Source of the DNA: Streptomyces vietnamensis
Lineage (GTDB): Bacteria; Actinomycetota; Actinomycetes; Streptomycetales; Streptomycetaceae
DNA: 64,000 nt
Direction: 5' to 3'
Assembly: GCF_000830005.1 (NCBI RefSeq)
Contig: NZ_CP010407.1
Span: 7,328,001 to 7,392,000 of the forward strand
In this document: positions 59,383 through 64,000 of the stretch, in pieces
Layout of the letters: every line of letters begins with the position of its first letter
How positions within the stretch are numbered: the first letter of the stretch is position 1
The notes under the pieces: generated by a model
Databases searched by the model: none
The model's input: only the letters and a program-made list of their open reading frames with translations
What the model was told of the DNA's origin: nothing
Program-made: the position numbers and the translations under genes

Positions 59383-60540
59383 TGACGCGGTGCCGTTCCA
59401 GTCGAGGCAGACGACCAGGGCGTCGTCCTCCAGCGGGCTGCCGCCGTGGTGGACGGCGAGCTCCCGGAGCACCGCCTGCGGCACGTGCGTGGGTGGCAGC
59501 AGTCTCGTCCCCCGCAGCGCGCGGGCCAGTGCCCGGTCCCCGTAGCTCTCCCCGGCCGGCGAGACGGCCGCGTACACGCCGTCGCTCCCGAACAGCAGCC
59601 GGTCGCCCGGCCGCACCGAGAACCGCTCCGGTACGTACACGGTGTCCTCGAACATGCCGAGGGGCAGCTGTGCCTCGAAGCCGACGGACTCCACCACCTG
59701 TCCCCGCTGCCGCCACAGCCGGGGCGAACCGGCGTCCACGGCCTCCACCTCGCCCGTGGTCAGGTCGAAGCAGAGCAGCAGCACCGACACGAAGGACTCG
59801 CCCCGGTACTGGGCGTACACGGCCTGGTCCGCCAGCGCGGCCTGGTCCGCCAGGGGGAGGCCGGCCCGGCGGGCGTTGCGGAGCGCGTTGATCGCGAGGT
59901 TCGTCAGCAGGGCGGCCTCGATGCCCTCCCCCATGCCGTTGGTGACCGTCAGCGTCAGCCGACCGTCCGAGACCGACCAGTCGTAGTTGTCGCCGAAGAT
60001 GGCGTAGGCAGGCTCCAGATGGGCGGCCAGGGCGAACTCGGGACGGGTGCAGGAACGGCCGGGCAGCAGCTGCCACTGCATCTCCGCCGCGAGCGTGAGC
60101 CGGGTCGCGCGCCGCGCCAGGACGTACAGGTCCGTGTCGCGCTCCGCCACCAGGATCTCGTGGCCGAGCGCCTCGCAGAGCTGGTCGATCCCCGGCAGCA
60201 GCTGCCCGACGTCGGCCCGCGGAGGCAGCTCGGCCGTCAGCACCCCCAGCCGGTCCCCGCGGACCGTGACGGGCAGATGGAGCCGGAGCGCTCCGGACTC
60301 CCGGGCCACGTACGGCTCCTGGGCGCCGAAGGCGCGCCCCTGGGGACTGTCGTGGATCGGCACCGACGGGTCCGCCCCGGGAACGTGCCCGACGAGCTGG
60401 AGCGTCCGCAGGCCGTAGTCGGCCATGCGGAGCTCCACCCGCAGCACCCCGTGCTCCCTGAGGGCGTCCTCGACGACTCCCACGAGCCGGTGGGGGGCCG
60501 CCCGGCGGAGCGCCTGCTCGATCTCGGCGATCTCGCGCAC
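59368..60540 (-). CDS. GAF-PP2C-like protein, second degenerate paralogue
   Basis: 390 aa from a GTG. Same plan as the 57428-58642 protein: GAF-like half (LHLPVTVRGDRLGVLTAELP) and PP2C-like half. FGDNYDWS keeps the first Asp and LEDDALVVCLD the last, but the central GDxxGHG is TNGMGEG, replacing the metal Asp by Asn. Activity is therefore doubtful. Followed on the opposite strand by MarR; upstream lies a STAS gene. Confidence 0.8.
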   Translation of the reverse strand: MREIAEIEQALRRAAPHRLVGVVEDALREHGVLRVELRMADYGLRTLQLVGHVPGADPSVPIHDSPQGRAFGAQEPYVARESGALRLHLPVTVRGDRLGVLTAELPPRADVGQLLPGIDQLCEALGHEILVAERDTDLYVLARRATRLTLAAEMQWQLLPGRSCTRPEFALAAHLEPAYAIFGDNYDWSVSDGRLTLTVTNGMGEGIEAALLTNLAINALRNARRAGLPLADQAALADQAVYAQYRGESFVSVLLLCFDLTTGEVEAVDAGSPRLWRQRGQVVESVGFEAQLPLGMFEDTVYVPERFSVRPGDRLLFGSDGVYAAVSPAGESYGDRALARALRGTRLLPPTHVPQAVLRELAVHHGGSPLEDDALVVCLDWNGTASTVAV

Positions 60541-60601
60541 GGTCTTCCTCTTCCTCTTCCCTGCGCCCGGTTCCTGTGCACGGGACTGTGCCGTCCGTCC
60601 G

Positions 60602-60970
60602 CTACCTCGTGCCGCCGGCCGCGGCCAGCGCGTCCGCCACGGCGTCGTGCGGCGGGATGGTCGTCATCACGCCGGTGATCTCCAGGATGCGGCGCACGGC
60701 CGGGGTCGGCGCGGCGAGGTACAGGTCGCCGTCGCTCTCCCGCGCCTTGTTGACCGCCCGGATCAGGACGTTCAGCCCCGAGGAGTCCATGAAGTCGAGG
60801 GCGGACAGGTCCAGCACGAGGCGGCGCCGCCCCTGGCCGAACTGCTCCGTCAGCAGCTCCTGGAGCCGGTCGGCCGTCTCCATGTCCAGCTCGCCCGCCA
60901 CGGTCAGCACCGCCGTGCGGTCGTCGCGGATCTCGACGTCGACATCAAGGTTCGGTTCACGCTCGGACAT
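60602..60970 (-). CDS. STAS anti-sigma factor antagonist
   Basis: 122 aa with the canonical STAS core TAVLTVAGELDMETADRLQE and the phosphorylation site LSALDFMDSSGLNVLIRAVN, SpoIIAA/RsbV-like. The Ser of DSSG would be phosphorylated by an RsbW-type kinase and released by a PP2C phosphatase. It lies 51 bp downstream of the multidomain phosphatase, its likely partner. Confidence 0.92.
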   Translation of the reverse strand: MSEREPNLDVDVEIRDDRTAVLTVAGELDMETADRLQELLTEQFGQGRRRLVLDLSALDFMDSSGLNVLIRAVNKARESDGDLYLAAPTPAVRRILEITGVMTTIPPHDAVADALAAAGGTR

Positions 60971-61021
60971 GTCTCCTGCTTTCCGTGGGGGAGGGGCCGG
61001 TCTCGGGGTGGGCGGGCGGGG

Positions 61022-63445
61022 TCAGAACACCTGGACACCGACCACGCACGTGTCGTCGTCCGTGTCCGACTTGCTGCGCGCGAGCAGCTGGTCCAGCCGG
61101 TGTTCGAGGCTGTCGGACGGCTGCCGGGCGACGGTGAGCAGCTGGGCGACGGAATCGTGGACGGCGGTGTCGCGCCGCTCGACGAGCCCGTCGGTGTACA
61201 TCAGCACCGTGTCGCCGGGTTCGAGCCGCAGCTCCGTCTCCTCGTACTCGGCCTCCGCGAGGGCTCCCAGCAGCACCCCGCGCAGGAGCGGCAGGTCGAG
61301 CGCCTCCTCCCCGCGCACCAGCACCGGCGGGAGGTGTCCCGCGCGGGCCCAGCGCAGCGTACGGCTCTCCGGGTCGTAGACGCCGCACACGGCGGTGGCC
61401 GTCACCTGGGCGGTGAGGTGGTGGGCGACGCTGTTGAGCCAGGACAGCAGCTGCCCCGGGCCCGCGCCCGTGACGGCCAGGCCGCGGAGGGCGTTGCGCA
61501 GCACCACCATGCCGGTGGCGGCCTCCACGCCGTGGCCGGCGACGTCCCCGACGCACAGGAGCACCTTCTTGGACGGCAGCACGACCGCGTCGTACCAGTC
61601 GCCGCCGACCAGGGACCCGGACTCCGCGGGCCGGTAGCGCACGGCCACGTCGAGCCCCGGCGCGTCCAGCGGCGGCATGGCCGGCGGCATGATCGCGTGC
61701 TGGAGCTGGAGGGTGAGCCGGTTGCGTTCCTCGGCCGCCTCCTCCGTCGCCGCCAGCCGGTCGCGGGTGGCCGTGAGGGCGACCTCGGTCCAGTGCTGCG
61801 CCGAGATGTCCTGGTACGCGCCCCGGACGGTCTGGAGACCGCCGTCGCCGCCCGGGGCGGGTTCGGCGGTCACCCGGATGTGCCGGGTGACGCCGTCGTG
61901 GCGGAGCATGCGGAAGGCGGCGGAGCCCACCCGTCGCTGGTGCAGCACCTTCTGGAGGAAGCGGCGGACGGTGTCGGCGTCGTCGGGGTGGACGTGGCCG
62001 GCGAGGTCGCGCAGGGCGACCGGCGGCTCCGTCGTCCTGCGGCCGAAGAGCTCGTACAGCTGGCTGTGCCAGGTGATGTCACCGGTGACGAGGTCCTCCT
62101 CGAAGGCACCGACCCGGCCGAGGCGCTGGGCGTGCTGGAGGAGGCTGGCGAGGCGCGCCGACTCGTCCTCGACGCGCCAGATGAACAGGACGCTCGCGCC
62201 GTACCGGCTGATGCTGATGTCGGCGAGCGAGGCGAGCGGCACCTGGTCCACCAGGGCCGTGAGCCGGACCCGGCGGGCGCGGAACGGCTCCCCCGTGGCG
62301 TAGACCCGCTCGATCCGTTCGAAGAGTTCGCTGCCGCCCGCCGTCGCCGGGTACGCCTCCAGGAGCAGGGCTCCGTCGACGGAGCCGCGGGGCCGTCCGG
62401 CCGGATCCTGGAAGTGCGCGTTGGCGTGCCGGATGCGGAAGTCGACGAGCTTCCCCGTCTCGTCCAGGTGGGGGGTCAGGACGAGGGCGGGGTCGTAGAG
62501 CCCGTCCGAGAGTTCGGCCAGCGCCGTCGCCCCCTCCCCGCCGGGGACCGGGAGGCCGTCGGGGACGGAGAAGCCCCCGGGGGACGCCTCGGGCAGGGTC
62601 TCCAGGGTGTGGGCGCAGAGCTCGGCGAGGGCCTCGATCTGGCGCTCCACGACCTGCGGCAGGGGGTCGAGCGGGCGGGCCCAGCAGATCTCCAGGACGC
62701 CGTGGATGCGGCCGCCGGTCCCGGCGGGGACGACGACCCGGCCGCCGTCGGGATGGCGCCCGCGGCCGATGGAGGGGATGCCCGAGGCCGCCAGGGAGGC
62801 GTGGCGGACGGTTCGGCGTCCGATGAGCGCCTGGCGGGCCGCGGTGGTCACGCCCGGCGGCACGTAGTGCCAGCGGGCCGCCTCGTCGAGGCCGAAGCCG
62901 GCGTGCCCGCGCAGGCTCAGCGAGGTGTCCGGACCGGTGGTCCAGATCGCGACGGCGACGGCGCCCAGCGGTTCGAGGGCGTGCCGGAGCAGGGACTCGG
63001 CGACGGCCTGGGTGTCGCCGGCGCCGAGCGCCGCGCTCTCCGCCGTGCGCAGCCGCACGGCGACCGAGGCGGCGGCGGCGGTGGCCGGGGGCTCGCCGAC
63101 GGCCGTTCTCACGAACTCGTCCGTCGCCTCGGCCATCCGGTCACGGGCCGCCTGGTTGATGATGTCCGCGGCCAGCTCCAGCCGGGACAGTCCGGCCCGG
63201 TCGGCGAGCTCCGCGAGCTGGCGGGCCGCCTGGGCCGGGCCGCAGCCCAGGCGCTCGACGATGACCCCCTTGGCGAGTTCGATCAGGGCGCGGCCCTCGG
63301 CCGCCGCGTGCGCGGCGCGCACCTCGCCGCGCAGCCGTTCCACCGTGGCGGCCAGCCGGCCGTCGACGGCCGCGGTGTCCGAGACGGCCGGGACGTCGTC
63401 GCCGGGGTGCGGGACGCCGCTGTCGGAGGGCGGGGGAATGGTCAC
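61022..63445 (-). CDS. ANTAR-GAF-PAS-PP2C multidomain phosphatase
   Basis: 807 aa. N-terminal ANTAR-type helices (RALIELAKGVIVERLGCGPA) that may bind RNA; GAF-like domain about 130-290; two PAS domains about 310-560 (DITWHSQLYELFGRRTTEPP; HVHPDDADTVRRFLQKVLHQ); PP2C domain from about 590 with VGGDWYDAV, VGDVAGHGVEAATG, VLMYTDGLVERRD and TDDDTCVVGV, all intact. GTG start overlaps the hybrid-kinase stop (GTGA), so kinase, phosphatase and STAS antagonist form one signalling operon. Confidence 0.9.
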   Translation of the reverse strand: MTIPPPSDSGVPHPGDDVPAVSDTAAVDGRLAATVERLRGEVRAAHAAAEGRALIELAKGVIVERLGCGPAQAARQLAELADRAGLSRLELAADIINQAARDRMAEATDEFVRTAVGEPPATAAAASVAVRLRTAESAALGAGDTQAVAESLLRHALEPLGAVAVAIWTTGPDTSLSLRGHAGFGLDEAARWHYVPPGVTTAARQALIGRRTVRHASLAASGIPSIGRGRHPDGGRVVVPAGTGGRIHGVLEICWARPLDPLPQVVERQIEALAELCAHTLETLPEASPGGFSVPDGLPVPGGEGATALAELSDGLYDPALVLTPHLDETGKLVDFRIRHANAHFQDPAGRPRGSVDGALLLEAYPATAGGSELFERIERVYATGEPFRARRVRLTALVDQVPLASLADISISRYGASVLFIWRVEDESARLASLLQHAQRLGRVGAFEEDLVTGDITWHSQLYELFGRRTTEPPVALRDLAGHVHPDDADTVRRFLQKVLHQRRVGSAAFRMLRHDGVTRHIRVTAEPAPGGDGGLQTVRGAYQDISAQHWTEVALTATRDRLAATEEAAEERNRLTLQLQHAIMPPAMPPLDAPGLDVAVRYRPAESGSLVGGDWYDAVVLPSKKVLLCVGDVAGHGVEAATGMVVLRNALRGLAVTGAGPGQLLSWLNSVAHHLTAQVTATAVCGVYDPESRTLRWARAGHLPPVLVRGEEALDLPLLRGVLLGALAEAEYEETELRLEPGDTVLMYTDGLVERRDTAVHDSVAQLLTVARQPSDSLEHRLDQLLARSKSDTDDDTCVVGVQVF

Positions 63446-64000
63446 GAGGCCGTCCCTCCGTCGAGCCAGCGGCGGACGCAGGCGATGAGTTCGTCGGCGT
63501 CGACGGGCTTGGTGACGTAGTCGCTGGCCCCCGACGCGAGGCTCTTCTCCCGGTCGCCCGGCATGGCCTTCGCGGTGACGGCGATCACGGGCAGGTCCGC
63601 GTACTGGGGCAGCTCCCTGATCCGCGCGGTCGCGGTGTAGCCGTCCATCTCCGGCATCATCACGTCCATCAGGACGAGGGAGACGGCCGGGTTCGCCAGC
63701 AGCGTCTCGATGCCCTTCCGCCCGTTCTCGGCGTGCAGCACCGTGATGCCGTGCAGCTCCAGGATGCCGCTGAGGGCGTACAGGTTGCGGGCGTCGTCGT
63801 CGACGGCGAGCACGGTCCTGCCGCTCAGGGTGCTGTCGACGGCCCGGGGCGCGGGCGCCCGGTGGTCGCCGCGCACCAGGGGCACGACGTCGCCGGGCTG
63901 CTCCGCGGACAGGTGCAGGGCGATCCGCTCGCGCAGCTCGTCGAGGCTGGAGAGGAGTTCCAGCGGTCGGCGGCGGGCGAGGTCCTGGAGGGCGCCCTCC
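63442..64000 (-). CDS. C-terminal part of a hybrid sensor kinase (receiver domain)
   Basis: Open to the right edge. The last 120 residues are a receiver domain: VLAVDDDARNLYALSGILEL, phospho-Asp in VSLVLMDVMMPEMDGYTATA, VIAVTAKAM and VTKPVDADELIA. Before it, the frame continues without break through a helical linker (ELLSSLDELRERIALHL), indicating a larger hybrid histidine kinase of which HATPase and sensor parts lie outside. Coupled to the multidomain phosphatase. Confidence 0.85.
   Translation of the reverse strand, partial: EGALQDLARRRPLELLSSLDELRERIALHLSAEQPGDVVPLVRGDHRAPAPRAVDSTLSGRTVLAVDDDARNLYALSGILELHGITVLHAENGRKGIETLLANPAVSLVLMDVMMPEMDGYTATARIRELPQYADLPVIAVTAKAMPGDREKSLASGASDYVTKPVDADELIACVRRWLDGGTAS

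Overview
The window is high-GC DNA (strong G/C third-position bias, many GTG/TTG starts, GGAGG-type ribosome sites, WhiB, SsgA-like, SpoIIE-type phosphatase and CebR genes) and reads as chromosomal sequence from a Streptomyces or close relative. No rRNA, tRNA, CRISPR array or complete insertion sequence was found.

Region 1 (1-12.5 kb) is a cellulose-utilisation island. The cello-oligosaccharide transporter genes cebE and cebF (cut by the left edge) diverge from the LacI-type repressor cebR, with two perfect TGGGAGCGCTCCCA operators between them. After an APC-type permease and a helical unknown come three secreted CBM2-bearing cellulases: a GH5-GH6 operon on the minus strand and a GH48 gene on the plus strand. 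A third perfect operator and an 11/14 degenerate one lie in their shared promoter region, so uptake and extracellular hydrolysis appear to share one switch.

Region 2 (12.5-34 kb) is mixed metabolism: a TipA-like MerR regulator with its 19-bp-spacer promoter, a secreted nuclease, a carboxylesterase, a Tat-exported purple-acid-phosphatase-like protein lacking expected active-site residues, the lutABC lactate operon, a GlxA-type regulator facing a cupin, a ketopantoate-reductase-like gene with an HxlR regulator, a wrecked FtsX/MacB permease, an M23 peptidase with an SPFH protein, a WGR/beta-propeller pair, HdeD, an M20 dipeptidase and DoxX.

Region 3 (34.8-39.7 kb) holds the most striking locus. 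A P450 gene ends inside an 18-bp gene encoding the pentapeptide MKYWH, with a strong ribosome site and an ATGA overlap, followed by a strong terminator. This is the hallmark of biarylitide-type minimal RiPPs, but the precursor sits downstream of the P450 rather than upstream. A second P450 translationally coupled to a methyltransferase diverges from it, and a seven-copy tandem repeat follows the terminator.

Region 4 (39.7-46 kb) contains a STAS protein, a decapitated histidine kinase with an intact response regulator, a cupredoxin/membrane-protein operon opposite an ECF sigma/anti-sigma operon, and a TetR gene replaced after its first residues by a transposase tail while its operators remain.

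Region 5 (46-64 kb) is dense in partner-switching stress signalling: four SpoIIE/PP2C-type phosphatases plus a multidomain ANTAR-GAF-PAS-PP2C protein and a hybrid kinase cut by the right edge, two HATPase anti-sigma-like kinases, a STAS anti-sigma antagonist, a SigB/F-type sigma factor, WhiB, an SsgA-like protein and a MarR regulator. Two of the phosphatases have lost metal-binding aspartates.
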